Shown here: positions 13,600-23,912 of the stretch, one piece after another
Layout of the letters: each line of letters begins with the position of its first letter
Position numbering within the stretch: the stretch's first letter is position 1
DNA from: Cerioporus squamosus
Taxonomy: Eukaryota; Basidiomycota; Agaricomycetes; Polyporales; Polyporaceae
Direction of reading: 5' to 3'
Length of the DNA: 64,000 nt
Assembly: GCA_022592435.1 (NCBI GenBank)
Contig: JABYQS010000021.1
Span: forward strand, 186,001-250,000
Translations under genes and position numbers: made by a program
The notes under the pieces: generated by a model
Seen by the model: only the letters and a program-made list of their open reading frames with translations
What the model was told of the DNA's origin: nothing
Database searches by the model: none

Positions 13600-14345
13600 C
13601 ATGGACCACGGTCTGCGCCTGCGACTAGTAGGGTGGCATCCGCCCCTATGTCAATCTATGCTGTTATCTTTTGTGCTTGCAACAACGGCACACATTATTG
13701 TGAATTGACTGTGACCCGCGAGGTTTGGTACTGGAGAAGGTGACTCATGGAACTGTGTAGGTATTCAGTAATCTTCACCTTGTTGAACTTACTATGGACT
13801 ATGGACATTAGTTGCGCATTAGGCGCTATGGGCACTGCCTCTTACGATTAGATCTTAAGCTATGCTTCTTCCTTTCCTTTTAGGGTACATTGTACAAAAC
13901 CATGTGGTTACCTGGCTTCTCTTTGTTTCCAGTCCATTCCAGTGCATTCTGCAACACTCCGGACCTTTCTAGTTCTTTCTAGATATCTCTGGGCTGTACT
14001 AGACATGCCCTTGTGACCTCGCATTTGTCGTATCTTCGTCATCCTTCGTCATCATCTGAGTCATCCCTACTCGTTCTGACTCAGACAGCATTATGCTCTC
14101 CTTTCTGTTGCTTACTCATGCTACTCCAGACACAGTATATAAGGAGGGACTCTTGGGCTTCGTCTCCTCAGTCTTTTGCTCTACTGACTGAGGAGTAAGT
14201 ACTCGCCTACCTATGCTTACTTATGCTTTACTTACAAGTACTTTGTAGCTCGTGTTGTCCACTCGTCTGCTAGGTACTTGTGTTTATGCTATCAGTCTTT
14301 TGCTCTACTGACTGAGGACTCGTGTTGTCCACTCGTCTGCTAGTT
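13600..14345 (+). mobile_element. LTR-like sequence, probable solo LTR or fragment
   Basis: This lies inside the first F-box intron. It has a strong TATA (TATATAAG at 14136-14143) and no coding capacity. Two internal segments are repeated: a 26-base segment at about 14168 and 14293, and CTCGTGTTGTCCACTCG plus eight more bases at 14249 and 14319. The first contains a small inverted repeat (CTCAGTC..GACTGAG). A TATA followed by repeated blocks resembles the U3/R part of a retrotransposon LTR. I could not fix the TG..CA ends or a target duplication, so the limits are guesses. Confidence 0.4.
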
Positions 14346-14740
14346 GTTGCGACTTGCCTTCACAGGTTCAGACTTCATCACACCTGTGGGACCTCCTCAA
14401 TCTCGCGCGGACGTGCAAGCAATTCTGGGCATTCTTCCTCCATCCATCGAACAACCACCTTTGGAAGGCGGCTCACGAGAGTGTCGCAAATTTACCAGAG
14501 CGGCCATCGTTTCTGAGCAAACCAGCATTCATCAACCTCCTTTTCTTCTCTCACTGCCATGTGAGTGCATAGCCAAACCAGTCAGATTCATTGCTACATG
14601 AAGCTCGCTCGGCAGAACTGTGGGAAGCCAAACATATGCAAAGTCATATGGAAATGGTTTGCACGGTATTGTCCCGATTGTTTGACCTCAATGTGAGTAT
14701 ATGCCAAACTGTCGATTGACTGAGTCGCAGCTGCTGATAT

Positions 14741-14982
14741 TGTAGAGTTTCGACCGATGCAGTGCAGGCCCCAGCGGGGTGTGATTTGTAACCGCCCGCA
14801 GTCGCCGGCGCAGAGCAGAGGCACCCAAAATTTGCCTGATTTGGCCTGCTAAATGCCCGAAAACCGAGCCAAAACGCGAAAATGGGGGCCCCAAAGGGGC
14901 CGTGACCTGTGACCTACAGCACAATGCGGTGCGGTGGAGGTCCCTGTGACCTGTGACGCGCCGCATCGGTTGAAACTCTACA
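14741..14982. mobile_element. MITE-like element with 20-base inverted ends
   Basis: The left end is TGTAGAGTTTCGACCGATGC (14741-14760) and the right end is its inverted copy with one mismatch (14963-14982). The 242-base element has no coding frame. It sits at the 3' edge of an F-box intron, directly after the exon ending in FARYCPDCLTSM. The exact ends are uncertain: TA dinucleotides two bases inside each end would fit a Tc1/mariner-type target duplication. Confidence 0.7.
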
Positions 14983-16942
14983 GTATCCATCAACAGGTCC
15001 TACGGCTACTATAGCGCGGAGAGCAAGATACTACACTTACCATGCCATCCCGCGTCAATCAATCTCTCCCGGCTTGAAGATCTCCTTCCAATGCACATCA
15101 CGAAAGCAGGCTATGGGCAAGTATATATGCCCACCCGGTTCTGAGTATTAGTACCACTAACAAACATCGGTGGGTAGCCATTGACAACGCAATGTTGCCA
15201 ACAGCAAATACTACAGGTTCCACAAGCCCAAAGTCGACGCCTTCTTGAATGAACTAGGCGGGGACGGACGAATTGTTTCATCCCAAACTGGTTCAGACGT
15301 TGTGCAGAGACGTCAAGAGGACTTCATTGAGCGCACGCAGGTGGGCTTCTTCAATATCCTTGGTGTCTCATGTGACTCTGAGAGTTCGTGACCAATAGCA
15401 TGTTAAGCGCTGCAGAAACCGGCATGACGAGCACCAGGCAGAATGGATGGACGGACTCAACACCAAGAGGAAGCAGCACTTTGAGGAGTAAGCATCTCGT
15501 CTATAGACATAAGTGTGCATGGGCTGAGATGGCTAAAGGATCGTCAAGCGCCTTCGCAACATCAGATGGGACAAGGAGATTGACTTCCTGATAGAAGAGG
15601 ATAGTCTGGATGATATGGCTCTGTTGCCCATCATATATCAGTCTTCCAAGCTGACTCCAAAGAGTGCGTTCTCACCCTTGTTTCTCGCCCTTGCACTAAT
15701 TCCCGCTGTCGGTAGGCTGGGAGAAGGTACTCGCAGCAGTCAAAGGCTTCCTGGAGAACACACGGGAAGATCGACTTGCCAAAGAGCAGAGCGAGATCCT
15801 ACAACCCCGATTCCTCGCCCTCGAACAAGCAATGCTCTCGCACTATGTGCAGCTGCCAAGAATCCCTCTGATGGACTGTCAACCAGATTATGTCGACTTG
15901 GCGATGATGGAACCATGCAAGGCAACCACGGACACTCCGAGTTCCCAGACCGTCACTCACGAGGACTTTGCGGCGATCATGCTTGCAGTAGCTTCACGTT
16001 GGGAGGAATTACGCAAGCAAGAGCTCAGGGAAGCCATCTGCAAGCACATCAGATCGGGGACACAGGTGTCAAGCCTCTTGTGCTAGCGATCACAGTGTGC
16101 CCCTGCATGCCGTGCAGCCGGCTGCCGGGAGTCGCGGTCCCTCGCCTTCTATCACTATCCAGACATCCTTGCACATCCCTGTGGGCACATGTCACAGTAT
16201 GGAGACATGTGGATGTTTTTCCAAGGGAGCAGCGTTGACCGGGACCAGCTTGTGTACACAATGCGGCATGCAGGATGGTCGCAGATGATCCATACTCGCA
16301 GTGTCGCTTGCTGTTCGCGCTCAAGAACATGTGCAGGTCCAATGTGATCCTGCCGTGGGCGGTGAAGAACATGTGCGGCATCATCGAAGCTTTGGGGCTT
16401 GACCCGGCATGTGCGACTGTCAACAATCTGCAGAAGTGCGAGGGGCGTGTGCGCTGTGTACAGTGCTCGACACCCCAGAGTGTGGCCGATGACGACTACG
16501 ATATGGCGTACACTTGGGAAGCCACGGTGAGTGCACGTATGTGACCTCACAGTAGTCTCCTGCACATTGAACGACAATCTTCTCTAGCTCGGACATTCCT
16601 GGTCCACAAATTCTCTGATAGATCACGATCAGTGGGAGTCTGTCAGGCGAGACAACATGCGGATAGTCAAGAAGCTGGAGGACAGCGCACATGCCAGATT
16701 TCCATCGCTTTGGACCCCTGGGAGTGTCTGGGTGTGCTTGCTCTGCGTCGACTGGGACGGCAAGGGAGAAGACGTACTGTCGCATGTTTCATTCAAGTAT
16801 GTTGTCGCTGTCTACAAGGAGCACTGCTCAATATGCTGAACACCTCTTGCCTAGACATAACATCCTTGGTCTTGGGACGGTCTATATGCACCTCAGAAAG
16901 AGTGTGGCAGTCGTCCGGCCACCTGTTACTCTTCCGTACTAA

Positions 16943-18117
16943 GTGAGAGCGGATTTTGGACCCATCTCATTGTACAACCATTCTGGCTCAAACAATGCAC
17001 CTTCTTCAACATCAGGAGGATAGTGCCAAGTATTGTCCCAGTCAGTGTTGTTCAAGGAGGAGAAAGGAGCATAGCGACTACAGGTGTCTCTGCATTGCTA
17101 GAATCCGAATTGACTGGCAAAGTCGCCGCGATCAGTGTGCAGGCGAATTTGCTCTGAGATTTCCAAAGATTTCCAACGGAGCAGCGAAGGCCGTTATCGA
17201 ATAGTGCTATCTGAGTACAAAGCCGCACCCCACCCTTGCGCTTCCCCGGACATATGGGTAAGAACCAGCTACCCTGTATACTGTGATAGCTGTGGCTGGG
17301 CGGCCGAATGCTATACCCCCCTCCTGGGTCGCGTTGTGGACACTCTCAGAAGTGTCTGTTTCTGACAAGGGACGAGGGGTTGATAGAGGGTGGTGGTAAG
17401 CAGTCGAGGTGTGCAACTTGGGGGTGTCTACCTTGACTGAATAGAGTCCAGGAGGCTTGCATGACAAGATCAATAAAGTGGGATGTGTATGGGCACAGTT
17501 GAAGTACTTCATTCGACGGGCAAGCCATGGACGGTGCATCGAGACATCGAACTGCTGATGCTCGGTGATTGGGTCAATAACATTGATTTCATGCCATGCA
17601 ATCGACAACGAGAAACCAATCACGACAGTTCACAATATGACAGATGCAAACAAATGACCACTTCCTTCTACATTCAGTTCTAACTCTCGCTAGTGAGTAT
17701 GAGCTAGTCAGCTAGAGTGGCTTCATCTGCAGCAAATGTTCGAACCGATGGACATACTTATGCTGAGTGCACAGAGGCAGGAGAAAGAGAGACCTTGACG
17801 AGCAGTACACAAGTCCAGAAAGTCCACAGAGGATGAGAACAGAGCAACAGAAGAGCAGCAAAAGAAGGTGATAGTAATACACATTGAGTCGTGATCTTGC
17901 TGCGTGGTAATGATACAGAGAGGAGTCCATGCGGAGAACATTGTAGAGGGCAATGGATGTACGTCGTGGCGGACCTCGGAGGCGAAGTGAAGTGGGAGTG
18001 TATAGAGACAAAACACCACGCGCTTAGAGCGAATCTACGGTCACACGTCAGAAAAACTCCATACAAGTTCACGGAACAAGGTGCATACCATAGAGCTATT
18101 GAAGTGTCCACCTGCCA
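16943..18117. other. Intergenic, no gene recognised
   Basis: This follows the F-box stop at 16942. Short frames on both strands (for example 17207-17623 minus) lack recognisable motifs. A minus-strand frame at 17712-18111 is rich in Cys, Phe and Ser but unlike any family I know. Confidence 0.4.
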
Positions 18118-19180
18118 TCAAAGCGAGGCGAAAAACTTCATAAGCTGGGGCGGCGCCATCCCACTCCGTGGAGTGTATCCTGAGCAATACACGATCGTGC
18201 ATTGCACACCAGACCAAGGGACCGGAACAGGCCACCATGTCCACGTCTCCTTTGACCCCATCTTGACGAGGTGGAGTTCGCCTGGAAGCGCGACCGCTTT
18301 GTCATTCTTTGAAGGTCGCAGGACAATGCCGCAGTTCAGGCAGCCCATGAAGAAGCTCATGTAGTCATTTAGAGTGTCCCTGGTCAAAGTTTTCGAGAGT
18401 GTATCTGGATCCTTGGGGAGGAAGACTGGCAGTGGCTAGAAAGTCCTGTGCAATCCCAATCCGGTAGACAACGACGGACAAACTGCCATACACAGGTCCA
18501 AAATGTTGGATATATGTGTCGTTCACGAACTTGCTCTGCAGCACCTGGGCATTCCACACGCTAGCGAACTCCGGAGAGGCGGGCTTGTCCTGGGCTGATC
18601 GCACTAGAGGGTAGTACAGGAACCAAGAGTGAGCCGGACCTGGGGATTGGGCTTTCAGCATCTTGATCGGGGTGAGTTCCAGGCAGATGAGCAGTTCTCC
18701 GCATCGAAGGAGCTCGGCATGGCTGGGGGTCATCTCGACAAGTAGTGTGGCAAGCGCGATGTGTTTGAGCATCTCCCGATGGTAGGACACATACTTGTGG
18801 AAGTCTGCGACAACGGAGGCATGGAAAGAGAAGTCTTCAATCCGACTCATACAGCCGGTCGGCAGGTTGTTCATGTGCGACTGCACCCACTCCATGACCG
18901 AGTCTGACTTCATGCCACAGTCTAGTGTGCAGCACCACATCCTATCCCAATCCCGCCCTAGTAGGTGTCATAGAACATCATTAGAGAGCAGCAAGATTTA
19001 CTTGTGCATCAGCCAAGCCTTCCTCTGACACTCCTTGCTGCAATACATGGCAACAGAGCAGCCGGAACACTTCCGGAGTCTTTCGTGCTTGCTGCCTTTT
19101 GCACTGCATGTGTCGCACTGTGTTGCATCGCCTAGAGGACGGAAGTCATCCAAGGGGTCATTCAAAGGGTCGCAGAGCAA
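18118..19180 (-). CDS. MYND zinc-finger protein 1
   Basis: MYND fingers bind zinc and usually mediate protein-protein contacts; the partner is unknown. The first exon (about 18999-19180) encodes the finger: CDTCSAKG, LRKCSGCSVAMYCSKECQ and a last residue set ending MHK. A short intron follows. Splicing at about 18940 gives HKMWCCTLDCG, and the same break after HK/HR followed by a WC or VC motif occurs in the other MYND genes here. The body is about 190 residues. Near 18420-18440 the frame must change by one base to reach LNDYMSFFMGCLNCGIVLRP and the end at 18118 (PPQLMKFFASL), which align with the other paralogs. An earlier stop at 18365 ends the unshifted frame. Either the sequence has an error or the gene is truncated. 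Confidence 0.75.
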
Positions 19181-19925
19181 TTAGTGGTATGATGCGACAA
19201 CACAAGTGGCTTCGAGGATGTGGAAGAGGACAAGAGGCGAGATGCATGGCACTAGCCCTCATCTGATCTAGTCGACCCAAGGCAAACCGGACCGGTTTAG
19301 AGTGGTTCGACCGCAGACGGCAAGTCCATCAGAGTCCTTCACCTCTGCCCTGCATTTCACTAATAGTAGTAGCCTCTTACCACGCCTGCTGGGCTGTCAC
19401 TGGTCTGCCATTCAGTCATATCGCATCAATTTGATACAGTAGAAGTTCGTGCACTATGCTCATGAGGGCGACCTCTGTTGCAGTAGCAGCCCGGCGGTAT
19501 GGCACCTTGAAGTTCAGGACTCCTCCCCACTGCCATTTGTGATGTATACATCTCATCAATGTGAAGGTAGGTATGAATGGCTGTAAAACACCACTTGTAC
19601 TGCAGCAATGCTCAATGATATATATGCTGGCCAAGAATGAGATCTATAAAGATGGTGAGTCGCACACCTATTCTTGACAGGAATACCCTGACAGACTTCC
19701 TCCTGCTAGATCCCAGTCACGAACCCATGTCAGGTATGTGTGCGCTACTCATCAGCTTACGAGGTTGATGATGTACCTGTGCCCAAAGCCCCAGCCAATC
19801 AACACATGGGACGGTTTCCTCCCCCAGGTCGATATCCTCAATGTGTATACATGGGGAAGTTGTCCCCGTGTCTGCAAGTCCAGATGGGTATGGAAAGCCG
19901 AGAAAAGAGGCTCCGTGGGCGGCGA

Positions 19926-19995
19926 TGGCGTAGCGGTACCATCGACCAGTTGACACAACCCTGGGCACCATGTGCAGAACCCAGGGTTCCATCCC
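19926..19995 (+). mobile_element. tRNA-derived SINE-like sequence
   Basis: TGGCGTAGCGG (19926-19936) fits a Pol III A box and GGTTCCATCCC (19985-19995) fits a B box, spaced about 50 bases apart as in tRNA genes. The sequence does not fold into a proper cloverleaf with an anticodon. Between the boxes is a hairpin (AACCCTGGG..CCCAGGGTT). A tRNA-related SINE head is the simplest reading, but no poly-A tail or target duplication is evident. Confidence 0.35.
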
Positions 19996-20154
19996 CGCCC
20001 GGGACTTAGTTGTCCCATTATTGCTAGGGGGTTTTAGTGGGTATTTCCAGTCGGATCATGCCAGACGAGTCCCACACTACTTCCAGAGCACAGCTGCACC
20101 CGAAGGCTCTGGAAGTGTGCATAAACACATTTTCTCCTTCTGGTGGTGCTCGAA

Positions 20155-20180
20155 TTTGCGGGGTTTAAACCCCCCGCAAA
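20155..20180. repeat. 26-base near-perfect palindrome
   Basis: The arms are TTTGCGGGG and CCCCGCAAA around a TTTAAAC core. It could be a hairpin in a transposon remnant or a binding site. No neighbouring gene explains it. Confidence 0.6.
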
Positions 20181-20298
20181 CATGGTAATATCGGGGGTTA
20201 CAATACCAGCTGGAATTACCATTAGCGCGCCTGATTTGCACTCACGGTCACGAGTCTAGACAACAAGCCCCTCTGGGGACCAATCTACTCAATGGCAT

Positions 20299-21408
20299 AT
20301 GCGCTCCACCAAAAAAAAAACAAAAGAGGCTCCGTTACATCACGGTACGTCTTGCCCAGCTACTAGCGATGAGTTTCAATGTTTCACATACAGCTCTAAC
20401 ATCTGCACACAGAGCATCATTCGGCAAATGTGCCGCAAACATGGTGTAGATCTCTACATCTGCTATAACGACCACAACATCAATCACTTGCACACAATCA
20501 GGGATGAGGTATGGTTGACCTACTTATCATCGTTCGTAATATGAGATACCGACTGCTTACTCGCGTAGGTTGTCAAAATGATACCCAAACTCAAGGTGTA
20601 CCAGGATGGTTGGCCGGTGCTCTTCTATCTCAAGGTCACCATGCACGACCACAGCAGTTTCGCTCCATGTAACTGTGTTAAATGGAAGGAACCTGTGGCT
20701 GATGAGGTATGCAATTCTCTTCACATAGTGCGGCACTGTTTCCTTGAGGCTCATGTCTGTCGTTACAGAACTGTTCAAGGTTGCTCGTGCAGAAACATCA
20801 GAAGACATTCAAACAGCCAGGTACTCCTGGCATCACCCCGGGACCCCTTCTAGTCGCAGGTCATGGTGTCCCTCTCAAAAGATCCACTGGAATATTGCAG
20901 ATGCAACAGGCTCCACACCATGACGCAACACACGGAGCAAGCCACGAGGGTGATGTGATCATTATCAGTGACAGCGAAGACTCAGTCACAAAGGTGAGTA
21001 CGCCTTCCGTATATCTTGACGAGTTGCTGAACAGTACCTCCCCTTTACCAGAACACGAGCCCTACCACCACAGCCTCTTTTTTGTCATTGCGCTCCTCTT
21101 CTCAGGCCACCCTCTGTGGCTCCGGACCAACCTCCTCTGTGTCTTCGTCTTTGCACCACGTGACCCAGTCACTTCGCTCAATCTTGGACATGCTCGTCTC
21201 CGGTGGTATCCCTAGCGCAGATGCACACATTCTTGCCAGGCTGCTTGCATCATTCAGGATTGCCACCGGCGAGTATCTGCGGGCCCTGGCTCAGATGCAG
21301 TCACATGATGTCTGGTTGCTCGAGCTACGAGCACAGAAGAAAGTCAGCGAGATCCAGATGAGGATTCTACATGACATTCTCAATGGCCTCGCTGCATCAG
21401 AGGAGTAA
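20299..21408 (+). CDS. YxDGWP family protein, copy A
   Basis: I do not recognise a named family. Three other copies occur in this window. Exons read, in order: a basic start (MRSTKKKTKEAPLHHG), a segment with RQMCRKHGVDLYICYND, then VVKMIPKLKVYQDGWPVLFY, then a Gly/Pro/His-rich linker with an acidic IIISDSEDSV, a Ser/Thr-rich stretch, and a C-terminal helical module. That module includes ADAHILARLLASF and VSEIQMRILHDILNGL and stops at 21408. Introns use clear GT..AG sites and fall at the same positions as in copies C and D. The SDSED stretch resembles a SUMO-interacting or casein-kinase-type motif (inference). The true start is uncertain, since upstream exons may exist. It ends facing copy B, with the tRNA-Pro gene between them. 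Confidence 0.6.
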
Positions 21409-21563
21409 AGGTGAAAGATCATCGTCAATGTGGTCAGGTTGCATTCTGTAGACCCATGTCTCTGTTTGAGCCTGTGCAGCTCATGTACTCTCCGCTCGCT
21501 TCATCTTCATGTTGTAATTCACTCCTACCTGAATGCTAGCAGAAACAGAAGTGGGAATCGCCC

Positions 21564-21567
21564 AAAA
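21564..21567 (-). terminator. Pol III terminator of tRNA-Pro
   Basis: Read on the minus strand, a TTTT run lies a few bases after the tRNA 3' end, as expected for RNA polymerase III termination. Confidence 0.7.
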
Positions 21568-21571
21568 TGAA

Positions 21572-21677
21572 GGGCCTGGCCGGGAATTGAACCCGGGACC
21601 TCCTCCAAGCGGTCAAGCACCAGGTAGAACACCCAGAACAACCCTAAGAAGAAATCATACTACTAGACCACCAGGCC
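21572..21677 (-). tRNA. tRNA-Pro (AGG) with intron
   Basis: On the minus strand, the acceptor stem GGCCTGG pairs perfectly with CCAGGCC. The T arm is CCGGG-TTCAATT-CCCGG. The anticodon stem TCTTC pairs with GAGGA, allowing one G-U pair. The anticodon loop reads TTAGGG, giving anticodon AGG (proline). An intron of about 34 bases interrupts the loop one base after the anticodon, the standard eukaryotic position. Total length is 106 bases, about 72 after splicing. The A-box region (TGGTCTAGTAGTA) is intact. It should decode CCU and, with inosine at position 34, CCC. Confidence 0.93.
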
Positions 21678-21804
21678 ATATCTTGTGGTGTCACGCTAAA
21701 ATATAGATTCACGGAGACTGACTCAACATCCCGTGCCCCCTGGAGTCCCGCCGCTCACTTCAGTTGTTGTTGAGTCATACCCTATGTAAGTACTGCAAGC
21801 CTAC

Positions 21805-23100
21805 TCATACATCGCACTTCACTCTATCCAGCCCTTCTCGCAGCAGTCTCATCTGAGTTGGTGTAAGTTCTCCACCAGTCACCAGCTCCTGAAGCCATTC
21901 ATCACGTGTTTCCATCATCGCAAAGAGCTCCAGGTAGTCTTGCATCTGTATCCCCATCACATCAAAGAGCGCTGCAATCAGGATATCGTCGGGTCCTGGT
22001 CACCACAAGCTTGCCAAGAAACCGTGAATGATGGTACGACTGTGCGCTTTCTGACCCACTGGCAGCGGGTTGTAGTACTCGACCTCGGGGGATGCATCCC
22101 TCATTGAGCGAGGTGCAGAAGACAAGGACGTGAGACTGCTCGCAGATATAAGAGGTGTATTCTCTGTCACGTTTTGCTCCTGCCGAGCCTCGTCAGGATA
22201 TGGACTGTTGATAGCAATAATGTCCACTACATACCTACGAGTGACCTCTTACTGCCTTGCACCTGGCCCCAACTAGTGTCCTTGGTTGCATGTCTCGTCA
22301 TGAAGGCCGCGGAGTCACAGCTCGGACCTGGAGGTGCGGACTTGCCTGCGGATGCAAGCTGCGATATTGCAGCTGGTCTTTCCTTTGACTTCAGGGCCAG
22401 AAAGAGGAGGTCAGTATGCAAAGACTTTCCGTATCGAACGGGGTCGACTTACTGTTGAGCCTGTTGACTTGCTCGCCAGCCGTTTCTTGGGATTCTGGCC
22501 CTTCTTCACATGAAGGTTCTTAAAGGTAGATCTGAATGTACCTCGAGACAGGCCACCCATCCTCATACCGAGCAAGCACAGCGCACTCTTTCGCAACCTA
22601 TAATGGAGTGTCAGGACTCAGTACTAGACAAAGAGCGACGACGACCGACCAAGTCTTTGACAGTCTGCAGTACTTCTGGCTGCTATTAGCGATAGGTCAA
22701 TGGTCGCAAATCAAAGTGTTGCATAGCAGCCTCCCTTGTTGCAGCCTGCGTATGGACAGCATTGAGTGTCATTCCGTACAAGTAACAGCCAGGAGAAGCT
22801 TACCGTCATTGCATCCAGTTGACTGCAATCGTCTTGGAGACCCATCTGTGACTGTAGCGACAGCTTTCCGGCCTTGTTGGTGTACAAAAGTTTGGCCTCC
22901 ACTTTGGGAGCTGTGATGCGCCTTTGTGATCCTAGAGAGTATCTGTCAGTATCCCACACGGGCACGAAGGATGACGAGCTGACCATGATTGTCAGATGGC
23001 ATTCTAACGGAAGGCCCGAGCTTAGCTTGGCCACCAAGGACAAGTGAGGCTCTGGTTGAGAGGGTGGTCGACCGTTAAAGCAAGGGGCCACAGTGAACAA
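21805..23100 (-). pseudogene. YxDGWP family, copy B (decayed)
   Basis: Read on the minus strand, the exons match copies C and D. They are a segment with KLSLQSQMGLQDDCSQ (about 22800-22880), a segment matching AYRRQNPTVLRAV in copy D, then ECAVLARYEDGWPVSRYI (about 22545-22600) and KNLHVKKGQNPKKR. The C-terminal module includes YLELFAMMETRDEWLQELV and LTPTQMRLLREGL and stops at 21805. The second segment carries two consecutive stop codons (about 22690), and a one-base frame shift near 22525 separates YEDGWP from KKGQNPKKR. Two independent kinds of damage make this a likely pseudogene. It is convergent with copy A. Confidence 0.65.
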
Positions 23101-23784
23101 CCCTGACCATTTCAGGGTCGTGGTTTAACACTGACGGCACATACCTGCATTGACATACTCCTTCCGCACGACAGAAATGGAAGACATATGCGAGTCAGCT
23201 CAGTACTGCACGACGAGCACTACCACAACATCGTCATATGCCCACCACTCTGAAGGTACCTCTGTGTAAGCTGAAAAAGTACATACATACACGCATGCGG
23301 TATAGCTCATCCAGTGCCACTGCCTCTCCTACCGCGGCTCATTGATACCTTTATATGCCGCCGCTTTCACCCAGCAGTCGGCGTAGAGACTAAGTATAGG
23401 AGACCAGGGGTTTTGCTCTTCAATTCTCTTCAGCAAGTTCACAGCCTAACGAAGTCAGAGGTACAGATTTGTGGTCGAGGGTCCCGCAGGCGCTGCCTCC
23501 ATCGTTGCAAATACTGGAGGAGGCAAGCTGGGACATTATCCCTGTCAGTTTCCTTGGATGAGGACCCAGAGCCGCTGTGGCTTTCCGAGATTCAACATCT
23601 TGGAGCTAGCTATGGCCGTCCACGGGAGCTGGAGCAGATTCGCAAATTGACGGTGTTGGATAGGTCACAGCCGTGTTCTACAAGAAGATACCTTTGAGGT
23701 ATTGGCCACATGCACATAGGCTGTATGAGACGTCCAAAGGGTGTGATGCGCCAGCCATCGCGCGTGGACACAATCTTTGGACTA
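23101..23784. other. No gene recognised
   Basis: This separates copy B from the DNA transposon. A 127-codon plus-strand frame (23314-23697) has no recognisable motif and no linked exons. The TA at 23783-23784 is the left target-site duplication of the transposon. Confidence 0.4.
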
Positions 23785-23811
23785 CAGTTATATCTCTACT
23801 AAGGAATAGCC
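23785..23811. repeat. Left terminal inverted repeat of pogo-like element
   Basis: About 27 bases beginning CAGTTATATCTCTAC, matching the right end with a few differences. Confidence 0.85.
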
Positions 23812-23912
23812 TCGGGAGACGACCTAGGCCTATTCCTCACCGGGGATATTCCAGATGAGAGATAGACCAAATATAGTAATATTTTCCCATCACCAAGCTG
23901 TACAAGCACGCA

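Larger units (their letters stand above)
13255..16942 (+). pseudogene. F-box protein gene, interrupted and probably decayed
   Basis: F-box proteins are substrate adaptors of SCF ubiquitin ligases. Exon 1 carries an F-box-like start (LQDLPDFAVEIQLE, ending about 13392). The motif resumes after about 970 bases with DLLNLARTCKQFW and a Trp/Leu-rich segment (14367-14560). Further exons give CGKPNICKVIWKWFARYCPD (about 14617-14690), FHKPKVDAFLNELG (about 15215), a long helical exon (15718-16064), an AFYHYPDILAHPCGHM region, and an end at 16942 in VRPPVTLPY. This order matches a large basidiomycete F-box family. Intron 1 contains LTR-like DNA and a MITE-like element sits at a later intron/exon edge. 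The frame is lost at about 16065, regained at about 16108, and shifts again near 16275. Sequence error could explain the frame breaks but not the insertions. Function is doubtful. Confidence 0.65.
19181..20298. other. Intergenic with SINE-like and palindromic sequence
   Basis: This separates the divergent MYND 1 gene and the first YxDGWP gene. I see no convincing coding sequence. It holds the tRNA-like promoter boxes and the 26-base palindrome listed separately. Upstream exons of the YxDGWP gene may lie near its right end. Confidence 0.4.

Noticed and set aside
17891..18364. 157-codon plus-strand frame
   Set aside because: Antisense to the MYND 1 C-terminus, whose minus-strand translation aligns with paralogs.
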